Shown here in pieces: positions 35,357 through 44,233 of a stretch of DNA of 64,000 bases. Positions within the stretch are counted from its first letter, which is position 1. The number at the start of each line of letters is the position of its first letter. The stretch is from Streptomyces sp. MNU76 (lineage in GTDB: Bacteria > Actinomycetota > Actinomycetes > Streptomycetales > Streptomycetaceae). The notes under the pieces were generated by a model, which saw only the letters and a list, made by a program, of their open reading frames with translations, was not told the origin of the DNA and did not search any database. The position numbers and the translations under genes were made by a program. The stretch is taken from assembly GCF_020982545.1 (NCBI RefSeq), contig NZ_JAJKLK010000030.1, positions 310,001 to 374,000 of the forward strand, written 5' to 3'.

Positions 35357-35735
35357 GAGCTCTCTGTCTCTGTGACCAGGCAGTTATCAATACCACGGAT
35401 CAAGGTGAAGACCAGCCCGAGCGGGGTGGAGTGCTGGACGATGAACTCCTGCGTGAGCTGCCGGACCACAGGAGCAACGCATTCGCCCTTGAAGAACTCC
35501 TCGAAGAACCGGCAGGTGAACCTGCTGCCGAAAGGAATGTTGACTTCGACCTGAGGGCCGATGAGGCAGCCCACTCCCAGATTGAACAGCGGGCGTGCAA
35601 GACCTTCCTGGAGGTACATACCAGCGCGGCCGCCTTCACAGACCATCATGAAGCACAGAGGGTCAGGCAGACGGGTGTCCCGGTCACTGGCCCAGTACTC
35701 GATGTCGTCGGCGTAGATGGGCTGGTCATCACTGA

Positions 35736-35819
35736 GACTCCGCCAAGTTCGTTTCCGCAGTTCAGTGGGGCTGGTGTGATGCGCGGTGAGGTCCTCACGC
35801 TGACAGGTGGCGTGATCGT
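35736..35819. repeat. Left terminal inverted repeat, about 84 bp
   Basis: Matches the reverse complement of 37320-37404 with only a few substitutions and one single-base length difference. The outermost bases are GACTCCGCC here and GCCTCCGCC at the other end. Confidence 0.85.
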
Positions 35820-35909
35820 TAGCACGAGATCGTCCGGCGCGGGCGTTCTCGCGGGTTCTGGCGTGAGGTTCGGGGCTGCCGCGTAGGTTCCGCGTCGGGA
35901 GGGATGTTC

Positions 35910-36386
35910 ATGACAGACGTGCTGACGTGGACGATCGGGCGGCGGCTTGAGCTGGCGAAACGTGCTGAGCTCCTGCGTAAGGAGCTGGGCGAACTCGAGC
36001 TGGAGGTGGCCCGGTTGGAGGCCGCCGAGGTGGTGTTCGGGCAGTGGGCCGAGGCCACCGACGGTGGACGGCGGCCGTCGGGCATCGTGTCGCCGGAGCC
36101 GGAGCCGGAGCCGGTCGCTGTGACGGTGGGCCCGGGTGCGGGCGGGATGCGGGTGGTCCCCGATCGTGTCGAGGGGATGGGGCTTCAGGCCCTGACCTCG
36201 GAATACCGTCGGATCATGGAGATCGTGGCCGGGTCGGACGGTCCGGTGATGGCCAAGGACGTTGCCGTCGGACTGGGCCGGGAGACGACGCCGGGGAAGA
36301 TCGAGCCGGTCCGGGGTCAGCTGCGCAAACTCTCCGACCGGGGCTGGCTCGTCCGCACCGCATCGGGCCGCTACCGGCCATGCTGA
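35910..36386 (+). CDS. IS passenger protein, coiled-coil plus winged-helix-like
   Basis: The protein has 158 residues from ATG 35910, 7 bases after CGGGAGG; ATG 35904 is too close. The N-terminal half is a charged coiled-coil (GRRLELAKRAELLRKELGEL). After an acidic, proline-rich linker (SPEPEPEP), the C-terminal part reads like a winged helix (LRKLSDRGWLVRTASGRYRP). It lies within the IS, upstream of the transposase and between its ends. Its role may be to regulate or assist transposition; I do not recognise the family. Confidence 0.65.
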   Translation: MTDVLTWTIGRRLELAKRAELLRKELGELELEVARLEAAEVVFGQWAEATDGGRRPSGIVSPEPEPEPVAVTVGPGAGGMRVVPDRVEGMGLQALTSEYRRIMEIVAGSDGPVMAKDVAVGLGRETTPGKIEPVRGQLRKLSDRGWLVRTASGRYRPC

Positions 36387-36459
36387 CCAGCGGTGTTGGC
36401 GGCCGGACGGGCCGATTCCGGCCGTAACGCGAGGGCCCCCGGCGGGAGTTGGTTGATGT

Positions 36460-37293
36460 GTGACGAAAAACCAGCCCGCCGAGGGCGCTCAGGATGTTGT
36501 CTACCAGGTCCGCCTCCCGCTGTCGAAGCGGACCATCGATCTCGTCGCCGGCCTGATACGCCGGCGCCGCAACCGGATGCGCTCTGTCTGGCGCAAGGCC
36601 GAACCCGGTAAGCAGGCCGTCATCGTGCTCGCCGTCCTGCGTCACGACCAGCGCCTGGCCGACATGGCCGGCGGCAACGGTGTCGGGGAGTCCACCGTCC
36701 GCCGCTGGGTGAAGGAAGTCGTCAAGCTGCTGGCCGCCCGCGCCCCACGCCTGGACCGCGCGCTGAAGAAGATCGCCCGCAGCGGCGGGGTCGTGGTCCT
36801 CCTCGACGGCACCCTGATCCGCACCCACCGCCGCACTGGGAAGGACGACCGGAAGAACTACTCGGGCAAGCACAAGGCCCATGGCCTGCTGTTTCTCGCA
36901 CTGACCGACGAGAAGGGCAACCTGATCTGGATCTCCGCAGCCAAGCCCGGCCGGTCCAGCGAGATCACCACCGCCCGCCACAACAAGATCACCGAACACC
37001 TGCGGGAAGCCGGCCTCGGCGCCCTGGCCGACCTCGGCTTCGTCGGCCTCGACGACAAACCCGACGACGACCCGGTGATCATCACCGGCCGCAAGGCCAC
37101 CCGCAACCACAAGCTGACCGCCGCCGAGAAGGAAGCGAACCGCCTGGTCAGCCGCGAACGCGCCGCCAACGAACACGGCTTCGCGAACCTCAAGAACTGG
37201 CGGATCCTGACCAAGCTCCGCACCGACACCCGGCAGGCCACCACGCTCCTGCGGGCCCTGCTCGTCCTGGCGAACAGCGAAGTACAGCGCTGA
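36460..37293 (+). CDS. IS5-like DDE transposase
   Basis: The protein has 277 residues from GTG 36460. An N-terminal helix-turn-helix (MAGGNGVGESTVRRWVKEVV) precedes a DDE_Tnp_4-like catalytic core: first Asp in GVVVLLDGTLIRTHR, second probably in LADLGFVGLDD, and Glu in ERAANEHGFANLKNWRILTK. All residues are present and length is normal. It cuts and joins the ends of the element that carries it. Confidence 0.82.
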   Translation: MTKNQPAEGAQDVVYQVRLPLSKRTIDLVAGLIRRRRNRMRSVWRKAEPGKQAVIVLAVLRHDQRLADMAGGNGVGESTVRRWVKEVVKLLAARAPRLDRALKKIARSGGVVVLLDGTLIRTHRRTGKDDRKNYSGKHKAHGLLFLALTDEKGNLIWISAAKPGRSSEITTARHNKITEHLREAGLGALADLGFVGLDDKPDDDPVIITGRKATRNHKLTAAEKEANRLVSRERAANEHGFANLKNWRILTKLRTDTRQATTLLRALLVLANSEVQR

Positions 37294-37319
37294 CGGAGCG
37301 GGCGGATGATCTCGCCCCG

Positions 37320-37404
37320 ACGATCATGCCACCTGTCAGCGTGAGGACCTCACCAACGCATCACACCAGCCCCACTGAACTGCGGAAACGAGCTTGGCGG
37401 AGGC
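37320..37404. repeat. Right terminal inverted repeat, about 85 bp
   Basis: Partner of the repeat at 35736-35819. It begins 26 bases after the transposase stop. Confidence 0.85.
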
Positions 37405-38335
37405 TCACTGAGAACGACCTTCGCCTGCTGGGTTTGTCTGCGGCCGGGGCGCAGGCCCGTGCCGTGGGCGCCGAAGACGACGACGTGACGATCGCAGTCT
37501 GGCTCGGTCAGAGCTTCCGCGGTCTCCGGCTTCGTCGGGTGCTCACTGATGTCGGCGTGCGTTTCGACGACGCCGCGCACAGGGCACAGGGGGCACTGGT
37601 CCGACTCGTGGTCGTGTCTCTGCAGCCTCATGTCGAAATGAAGACTGGCCTTAGGGCGGCCGGAACCGTGATTGATGAAGGGGGTGTAGTCCTTCACGAA
37701 GCCGAGGCAGTGCTCGATGAGGTGGGTGTAGCCGAGAAAGCCGGACCACTGGGCAGCCGTGTCGTGTTGCAGCAGACGAGCATCCGGGTCTGGATGAACG
37801 TAGAGCAACCCCCAGGGCACGAACAGGTCTTCAGAAGTGACGGTGATCGTCTGCGGACCACTGCGCAGAGCGCGGGAAAGAGCCTCCTCCAGGCGTATCA
37901 GGCCGTCGTCAGCGCCACGGAACAGCAGTCGGTAGAGGGCTTGACCGGCCTGGGCGAGGTTTTTGACGACCGAGGCCAGGACCGCACGGGCCTCGTCGGC
38001 TCCTAGCGCCTCGTCGGGAAGGTCGTTATAGGTGTACTGACGTGCCGCATGTTCGTGCTGCACGACGTTCTGTAACCATGCGTCGTGCAGACGTGCCACG
38101 CTGGTGGCTATTTCGTCACGGCTGCGCCGCAGGACTCCGGTGAACTGTCCGTTGCCGTCATACGGCAAAGCGGAGCCGTAGGCGCTCACGCGGAAGGTTC
38201 CGTCATGTGCGTCGTCGAAGTTGAGAAATATGGAACGCTCCTGGAGTACTCCGGGAAGTGAGCGTGGAAGCGCCACCAGACCGTCGTACGCGTCTTCTGC
38301 CAGGGTGTACTCGAGGTCGACGTCAGGTGTCATGG

Positions 38336-40435
38336 TCAGCGGTCTGCACCGTCCCCAGCGGTTACCTCAAGAACCCGTTCAACGCGCTGGATCATCGCGC
38401 CGTCCGCTCTGCGCACGATGTCGATGCGTAAAGTCACAGGGGCTGTGGAACGAGGGGTGATCCCGAATTCCTCGGGTGGCGTTCCATGATCATCAGTGAG
38501 CCGCGTATGGATGATGGACCGATCGACCGCCGCGGTCCCAGCACCGATGCGTAACGTGATGTCCACAGGGGCTGTGTCGTCCTCCGGTGCGTTCCAGTCC
38601 GCGCCCTGTGGCTGGTAGTTGAATGTCACCGGCAGGCGCCGTCCCACCCGCAGTGGCAGCGAGCCTTCTGCCACCCGTAACCGGGCGCGGTGCCGTCTGT
38701 GCGCCGGGCGGCGCGAAGCCGGATCGTCATCGGTATCGGCGTGCTCCTGGGCAGAAGACGCGGCCACCGTTCCCTTTGCGGCCGATGGAGGACGACGCAC
38801 CGTGCGAGGCCTGGAACGTCTGCTGGTAGGCAGGAAAGCTGGCACTTCCTCTGCCAGCCACAGGGGCTCATCGTCCAGGAGAGGATCATCCCCCATCGTG
38901 GAGAGCATCTCACTGGGATACGCCAGCAGGCTTTCTGCCGGGCTGTCATGCAACTGGCGCGTGAAGCGCTCCAGAGGGCCGGAGTCGTCGACGTACCGAA
39001 TGGCAGCACCGGGGAAGTCGAAGAGCCACTCGAACGCGCCGCGTCTGTTCGGCTCCGGGGCCTGCTCGCGCGGCCGCACTGTGAGACCACTGTTCTCGTC
39101 GTAGAGATGCCAGGGCAGACTCCGCGTCGGCGGTCGTGACTGCGCTGCGGTGTTCATCCATTCGACAAAGATTCTGCTGAACCCAGGACGCCGCTGAGAG
39201 TACGCGTTGCGCCGAGTAAGAGGTGTCGCCGGTGCTGTTGCGTCGGACGAGCAGATGTCGAGCATGAGCACAACGCTCTCGGTGCGTGCCTTGCGGAGAC
39301 TGTTCACCAGTGCGCTGGCCAGAACCGTTTCGTGGTCGCCTAGGGTCAGGGCAAGGTCGAGTCTGTGCCCAGAACTCTCTACTGTGCCATGGCCGGCGAA
39401 GTACACCAGGAGCATGTTCTGGCTACTCTCGACCATGTCCTCAATGGCGCTGGTGAGGCTCTCCCTTGAAAGCGGCGTGGTGAACAGTGACGTACTGTCG
39501 GGGGTGAACCCGCAGTGACTGTCCAGCAGAGCATGATAGATCTCGGCTACGTCAGACGCAGGCTCGTACGCCCAAGCGCCCGGCGCTGTAGCCGAGCGCA
39601 GGGCGCTGCCAGCCACAGCGAGGGCATACCGGGAAAGCATTTCGCGGTGCCGCGTAGAACTACGCCGAACCGGCAGACGATCTGACGGCATGTCTGCACG
39701 CAGAGTCACCACAGGGCGCTGGAAGCATTGCGCATTGCGGAGTGTCGGACGTAGGTAGCCGCTGCTGCGCAGTGATTTGGCAAGGAGCCGGTGCAAGGCA
39801 GGCAGGGCCATCGTCCCGCCGGCCGCACGGGGCAGAGAACCAAGAAGCGATGCCAGATGCTGAGTAAACACGGAGGGTGCTTGGCTGTTGACAGCGAACG
39901 CGAAGGGCGAGGCATCAATCGACGACAGAACGGCGATGCCCGCCCTGCCCAGCCGGTCGATCTCACGCCGCAGCGCACCGGGGCGAAGCGAGCTGCCCTC
40001 TACTTCGCGAGGTGCCAGGCAGGTATCCAGGACCAGCAGGCGATCCCGGCTGCCTGAACGCGTCATGGCCTGCACGAGATCACGGGCAGCCAACCACTCT
40101 GCTGAGGTACGCCCTGGGCCTGATGCCAGGGCCAGTTGCAGAGTCCCCTCCGCAGACAGTCGGCAGTGCCCTGTCCAGTACACAAACAGGCCGTCTCCGT
40201 CGGATACACCGCCCTCGACGCGGCCGAGAACGTCCTCCGTCGTCAAGGGAAGGACTCTGTGGCAGGTCTGTGGGTCAACCCCTCCAGCGTGCGGATCGGT
40301 CAACGCTTCCGCGAGGACCGAGGCATTGTTCCTGGTACCTGGAGGCAAAAACGCCGGATCATCAGCCTGCCCTCCCTGCACTAGGAAGTGCTGTGTCACA
40401 TAAGGCGCCACCGCGTCCCCCTCGCCCCCGAGCAC
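38336..40435 (-). CDS. Tandem caspase-like (two peptidase C14-type domains) protein
   Basis: The protein has 699 residues from GTG 40435; GTG 40411 after GAGGGGG is an alternative. The first caspase-like domain has a histidine in GLFVYWTGHCRLS (His90) and cysteine in LLVLDTCLAPRE (Cys139). The second has MLLVYFAGHGTVES (His349) and VVLMLDICSSDAT (Cys395). The usual His-Gly is His-Cys in the first, so its activity is less sure. A long linker follows, then a basic stretch (RRSRPRTVRRPPSAA) and a beta-rich C-terminus (LPLRVGRRLPVTFNYQPQ). It heads an operon with a CHAT protease and an alpha/beta hydrolase. Two cysteine-peptidase domains in one bacterial chain is unusual; one may activate the other. 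Confidence 0.77.
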   Translation of the reverse strand: MLGGEGDAVAPYVTQHFLVQGGQADDPAFLPPGTRNNASVLAEALTDPHAGGVDPQTCHRVLPLTTEDVLGRVEGGVSDGDGLFVYWTGHCRLSAEGTLQLALASGPGRTSAEWLAARDLVQAMTRSGSRDRLLVLDTCLAPREVEGSSLRPGALRREIDRLGRAGIAVLSSIDASPFAFAVNSQAPSVFTQHLASLLGSLPRAAGGTMALPALHRLLAKSLRSSGYLRPTLRNAQCFQRPVVTLRADMPSDRLPVRRSSTRHREMLSRYALAVAGSALRSATAPGAWAYEPASDVAEIYHALLDSHCGFTPDSTSLFTTPLSRESLTSAIEDMVESSQNMLLVYFAGHGTVESSGHRLDLALTLGDHETVLASALVNSLRKARTESVVLMLDICSSDATAPATPLTRRNAYSQRRPGFSRIFVEWMNTAAQSRPPTRSLPWHLYDENSGLTVRPREQAPEPNRRGAFEWLFDFPGAAIRYVDDSGPLERFTRQLHDSPAESLLAYPSEMLSTMGDDPLLDDEPLWLAEEVPAFLPTSRRSRPRTVRRPPSAAKGTVAASSAQEHADTDDDPASRRPAHRRHRARLRVAEGSLPLRVGRRLPVTFNYQPQGADWNAPEDDTAPVDITLRIGAGTAAVDRSIIHTRLTDDHGTPPEEFGITPRSTAPVTLRIDIVRRADGAMIQRVERVLEVTAGDGADR

Positions 40436-40724
40436 GTCGCCCTTTCAGCTTAGACGTAACTACCCGTAAACAGTGGCCAGTTATACACGGAGTGCATTCG
40501 CGCCCGAGGTTTGACCTCACGTAGCGTCAAAAGACCCCTCCGATGCCCCATCTCTGGCCAGGCGAGCACGGGCACCAAGTTCTCCCTCAGTGAGGGCGGT
40601 CGACGGCCTCTCCTACGACTCCGTGCGCATGGAACGGACCAGAAGCCGTCGTCGGTGCGGGGAATCCTCGGTCCGCGGGCCAACGGGACGCACCGCTCGG
40701 CTGCTTGCCGGGCGGCGGCGTCCG
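40436..40724. other. Upstream region of the caspase operon
   Basis: About 290 bases, noticeably richer in A+T near 40450-40540. It should hold the promoter for the minus-strand caspase operon. A TATAAC hexamer on the minus strand near 40490 is a possible -10 but has no clear -35 partner. No gene is supported. Confidence 0.35.
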
Positions 40725-41396
40725 TCAGGCACCCTCGTCCTGTGCATGCTCGGAGTGCGCGACGAGGTACGCCCGGCCGGCTGGGGTGAGGCGGTACTGC
40801 CAGGCGCTGGCGTCCTCGATGTAGGCGTGCCCGCTAGGGCCGAGCCGGCGGGCCGCCACCCGCCCGATCTCAACCTTGGCGAGGGTCTGCCGAGGGGCGG
40901 CGGCCACCGCATCGAGTGCTGCCTGCAGCCACTCGGGCAGCAGCGACCGGTCTGGCACCTGCTCGGCGGACGCCGGTTGCAGGGCCCGTCCGGCGGCCCG
41001 CCCGGCGCGGGTCAGGCGGACCTGGATATGCCACACCTGGCCGGCAACACCGTCCTGCGCCACCCGTCGCAGCTCAATCAGCCCCCGCCGCTGCAGGGCG
41101 GCCAATGTGGCGCCGGCGCCCGCATCGAGCACATGACGCTGGCCCAACTGCTGCTGGACCGCAGTGGCCTCGGCAGCCGGATGGTCGACACCGTAGGTGA
41201 TCCACCGCCACTGCTCGGCCGGCTGCCGCTCCCGGCCGGCATGCCAGCGGCGGGTCTGCGCGCTTTCGTTGTCCTGGTCGATTGTGAACAGCACGTCCAG
41301 ATAGGCCTGCTGACGCGCGTTCAACCCCTCCGGGTGTCCGCCCGCTCCGCCTGGCTGCTCGCCGTGCGGCGTGGGCGGTGCGGGCGGCGGTGTCAT
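40725..41396 (-). CDS. Winged-helix-like protein, fourth gene of the pPIWI-RE operon
   Basis: The protein has 223 residues from ATG 41396. After a proline-rich start, two blocks look like winged helix DNA-binding units: TLAALQRRGLIELRRV with a following LTRAGRAAGRAL, and WQYRLTPAGRAYLVAHSE at the C-terminus. The start overlaps the stop of the pPIWI gene as ATGA, so it is translationally coupled to it. The three-gene pPIWI-RE system is well known; this protein may be a regulator or specificity factor. I do not recognise its exact family. Confidence 0.6.
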   Translation of the reverse strand: MTPPPAPPTPHGEQPGGAGGHPEGLNARQQAYLDVLFTIDQDNESAQTRRWHAGRERQPAEQWRWITYGVDHPAAEATAVQQQLGQRHVLDAGAGATLAALQRRGLIELRRVAQDGVAGQVWHIQVRLTRAGRAAGRALQPASAEQVPDRSLLPEWLQAALDAVAAAPRQTLAKVEIGRVAARRLGPSGHAYIEDASAWQYRLTPAGRAYLVAHSEHAQDEGA

Positions 41397-44233
41397 GAGG
41401 ATTCCGGCTGCTCGATCGTTTCGAGCTGGTGGGAGGGCAGCAGCGCGCTGCCGAGTTTGTAGGCCAGATGCAGTTCGATGGGCAGGGTCACCGGGTCGGC
41501 GAAGTGCGCAGCCGCGGAGCGGCGCTGATGAGCCAGAGCCGCCCAGGCCGCAGCCGAGTCGTCATTCTGTTTGACCGCCACGAGCAGTTCCAGCAGCTGC
41601 GGATTCCACACGTCCTTGCACACATCAACCTTCCACACGGTCTCCCTGGCACGGTTCTTGCCCCGATGCGGCTCCAGCCGGGAACCGCCCGGGCTGCCGG
41701 GCCCTGCGGTCTTGGGCTTGTCGGCGGTGGCGAAGAACAACCGGTCGTTGTCCGTGCTGGCCCACAGCCCGCCGCCCACCCCCACCCTGCCCTGCGGACC
41801 GGCCTTGCCGTAGGCGAAATGCTGCGCGCTCTCGTCACGGACGTTGGTGCGCAGCCGGATGTGCCGCAGCCCCTTGTACCGGTCGGCGTCGAGAGGCCGG
41901 TCGGCGTGGAACGCGAGCCGGTCGGCCACCAGTTTCGGATTGGTCAGCGCCGGGCATTCCGCACGGAGGTTCTGGGCCAGGGTGAACAGGGCGAGATCCC
42001 CGCCGTCACAGGAATCGGCCACGCAGTCGGCGAAGAAATCCTGGATCTCCGGCTTGTCGAACGTGCGCGGACGGTTCCACCCGGCCAGCTGGACAGAGGC
42101 CTGATGGTAGGTGAGCCAGCCGGAATGGGGCAGACGCACCAGGACGTTCGGACGGTCGGGCACGCTCGCCACGGCCAGGGGCATGACGGTCCTGAAGTCA
42201 CCGGTGCGGCGTACCACCCACAGACCCAGGCACGCCACGTCGGTCAGCGGATGCTCCGTGGTGCCCTGTCGGGCTGGAGGCCTGATCAGGCCGCTCTGCC
42301 GGATCAGCAGGTCACCGACCGCCCTGCGGGTGCGCTCGCGCTGGCTCTTCACGCTCTCTTCCTCAGCGCCGTCTTCGTCTTCGGCGTCGCCGTCCGGCGC
42401 GGTCGCGGCAGGCGGCAGCAGGTTCTGGGTGACCGCCCCGCAGGTGGCCGCTCCGGCCCGCACGGTCATCTTCGGGTCATGGTCGAGGGAGGTGAATCCG
42501 TCGGCGCCACGCATCTCCACCAGCACGAAGCGGGACGTCACCCCCGGTTCGGGCTGCCCGAGATGCTTGCGCACCTGTACCTGGCGGCTGACGCCGGCGT
42601 CCTTGAGCCGGTCGCTGCGCCGTCTGATCTTCTCGTCCAGGTCGAGATCGTCGGCGATCGCGCCCACCGGCTCCACGCGCAGCAGCACCTCGAGTTCGGG
42701 CAGGGCGAAGGTCTTCCGCCACGCCTGCACCTGCTCGGGCTGGTCCGCCGCGTCCAGCGGCAGGTCCAGCGCGAGCGCGACGGCGTTCAGCGCCTCGTCG
42801 CGCATGGTGGTGGTGTCGCACCACAGGACGATCTCGATCCGGGGCCCGGCGGCCGTGGCGAGTGCGCTGCGGTCGATCCGCAGCAGCTCTTCCGCAGTCG
42901 GGCGTACGCGGGTGGGGACCGGCACGCGTACATGGGGCTCGTCCAGCGCCGCGAAGCCCTTCAGAGCGGGCACCAACTGGCTGAAGATGCGCCACTTGTC
43001 CTTGGCGGAGACGCCGTCACCGACGGCGTGTCCGGTGTTCTTGCCCAGCCCGGGCCGGTAGGGGACACCCGCGATGGGTTCCCGGGGGTGTCCTTCACCG
43101 TCCGTCCCGGGCTCCAGGAAGGCCAGCGGGTCGCCCGCCAGCTCGGCGGGATCGGGCAGGAAGCCGAACGAGCCCAGACGCTCCAGCGTGGGCACCAGAT
43201 CATCAGCCCAGCCCATGAAGCCCTGCTTCTTGCCGGCCGGCCCGCGATGCCAGGCCATGGAAGCGAGCCCGAACGGGCTGCTGGCATCCGCCCAGGGGGA
43301 GGGGGAGAACAGGTGCACGCCGATGTTCCGTTTCGCATCGAACACGTTGTACCGGGCCCAGCGGCGCATCCCGACCCGCACGTGCAGCCGCGGCTGCACC
43401 GTCGCTTCCAGGCCCCTGGTCTGCACCGACAGCCGCAGCGTGTAGGACCAGGGATAACGCACCCCTCCCTTGCTCTCGTACACATACGGCGGCCAGGACA
43501 CCAGCTCGGCCCCGTCCCGGGCCGCCGTACGCCGCCACCGGGTCGTGTGCACCACCCGGGCCGTCACTCCCTCCTCCTCGCTTTTCCCGGCAGCCTCCCC
43601 GTCCTCGTCCTCGGGGGCCTCCCCGTCCTCCTTGCCCTCTGCCGCTGGCTCCGATGCCGTCCCGCCGTGGACGACGTGCCAGTCCGTCAGGCACAGGTGC
43701 GTGGCCAGCGCGTGCGGCACCAGGGTGTAGTCGGAGCTCTCCGGATCGGCGCCCGGCCCCAAGTCGAGGGTCTTGCGCGTGAACGTCAGGTCTTCGCCGC
43801 GGAAGGTCTCCAGGACGGCGGCCAAGGCGGTGAGATCGATGACCGGGGGACGCCCACGGCGCTGCGCCAACTGGTTGCGGTGCGTCGCGGCCGCCACCAG
43901 CCCGCCCTTGACGAACTCCACCAGCAGGGCGCGGTCCGGTGCCTTCTCGTCCGCGCCCGCCGCCCAGGCCAGCCACATCTCACCCCGCCGCGCGCGGGCG
44001 TCGTGGGTCAGCACCTGCGGCATCAGCGCGGCGATCGCGCCGTTGACCGCCCACAGGGGAATACCCCGCTTCTCCTCCTCGCTCTCACCCTCCGCGGTGG
44101 CGGGACGAAAGACCTTTTCCCGCAGAGGCTGCGCCCACGTTGCGGGAAACTCGCACGTCCAGTACCGCGCCAGACGGTGGTCGGCGAAAGACTCAAGGAC
44201 GAGAGAGAGGGGCTGCAGAAAGTCATAGCGCAC
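41393..44233 (-). CDS. pPIWI-RE protein (prokaryotic PIWI/Argonaute-like)
   Basis: The protein has 946 residues from GTG 44233, with GGAG 8 bases upstream; a longer frame to 44473 is antisense to nothing but overlaps the helicase. The N-terminal beta-rich region includes YPWSYTLRLSVQTRGLEATV and LHVRVGMRRWARYNVFDAKR. The MID-like part has RIEIVLWCDTTTMRDEAL. The C-terminal RNase H-like PIWI part includes GLRHIRLRTNVRDESAQHFA and NDRLFFATADKPKTAG, as in the pPIWI-RE family named for conserved Arg and Glu. The family is thought to handle RNA-DNA hybrids or R-loops in defence against invading DNA. The helicase and REase partners lie directly upstream. Confidence 0.85.
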   Translation of the reverse strand: MRYDFLQPLSLVLESFADHRLARYWTCEFPATWAQPLREKVFRPATAEGESEEEKRGIPLWAVNGAIAALMPQVLTHDARARRGEMWLAWAAGADEKAPDRALLVEFVKGGLVAAATHRNQLAQRRGRPPVIDLTALAAVLETFRGEDLTFTRKTLDLGPGADPESSDYTLVPHALATHLCLTDWHVVHGGTASEPAAEGKEDGEAPEDEDGEAAGKSEEEGVTARVVHTTRWRRTAARDGAELVSWPPYVYESKGGVRYPWSYTLRLSVQTRGLEATVQPRLHVRVGMRRWARYNVFDAKRNIGVHLFSPSPWADASSPFGLASMAWHRGPAGKKQGFMGWADDLVPTLERLGSFGFLPDPAELAGDPLAFLEPGTDGEGHPREPIAGVPYRPGLGKNTGHAVGDGVSAKDKWRIFSQLVPALKGFAALDEPHVRVPVPTRVRPTAEELLRIDRSALATAAGPRIEIVLWCDTTTMRDEALNAVALALDLPLDAADQPEQVQAWRKTFALPELEVLLRVEPVGAIADDLDLDEKIRRRSDRLKDAGVSRQVQVRKHLGQPEPGVTSRFVLVEMRGADGFTSLDHDPKMTVRAGAATCGAVTQNLLPPAATAPDGDAEDEDGAEEESVKSQRERTRRAVGDLLIRQSGLIRPPARQGTTEHPLTDVACLGLWVVRRTGDFRTVMPLAVASVPDRPNVLVRLPHSGWLTYHQASVQLAGWNRPRTFDKPEIQDFFADCVADSCDGGDLALFTLAQNLRAECPALTNPKLVADRLAFHADRPLDADRYKGLRHIRLRTNVRDESAQHFAYGKAGPQGRVGVGGGLWASTDNDRLFFATADKPKTAGPGSPGGSRLEPHRGKNRARETVWKVDVCKDVWNPQLLELLVAVKQNDDSAAAWAALAHQRRSAAAHFADPVTLPIELHLAYKLGSALLPSHQLETIEQPESS

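Larger units (their letters stand above)
35736..37404 (+). mobile_element. IS5-like insertion sequence with long ends, 1669 bp
   Basis: The ends are imperfect inverted repeats of about 84 bp (35736-35819 and 37320-37404). The element is flanked by TCACTGA at 35729-35735 and 37405-37411; with the adjacent G the duplication could be counted as 8 bp. It carries a transposase and a small passenger protein in the same direction. It sits inside the CHAT gene in the opposite orientation. The repeats contain a palindrome GTGAGG-T-CCTCAC that may be a transposase site. Confidence 0.88.
35353..38333 (-). pseudogene. CHAT domain protease, interrupted by an IS
   Basis: The N-terminal part (38333 to 37412) and C-terminal part (35735 to 35353) flank the IS at 35736-37404. 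Removing the IS and one TCACTGA copy restores a continuous frame of 434 residues; across the join it reads QQAKVVLSDDQPIYADD. The restored protein has the CHAT histidine in VVFGAHGTG (about residue 290) and cysteine in CFMMVCEGGRAGMY (about 340), so the IS lies between the two catalytic residues. Upstream, DLFVPWGLLYVHP is a usual CHAT strand. The start lies 2 bases from the stop of the tandem caspase gene. The N-terminal fragment ends inside the IS and lacks the cysteine. Confidence 0.85.

Noticed and set aside
38336..40435. Reading the tandem caspase gene as two fused or frameshifted genes
   Set aside because: The frame is continuous over 699 codons with normal codon use and both domains are collinear.
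40436..40560. Candidate promoter with TATAAC for the caspase operon
   Set aside because: No -35 hexamer at proper spacing could be found, so a promoter was not called.
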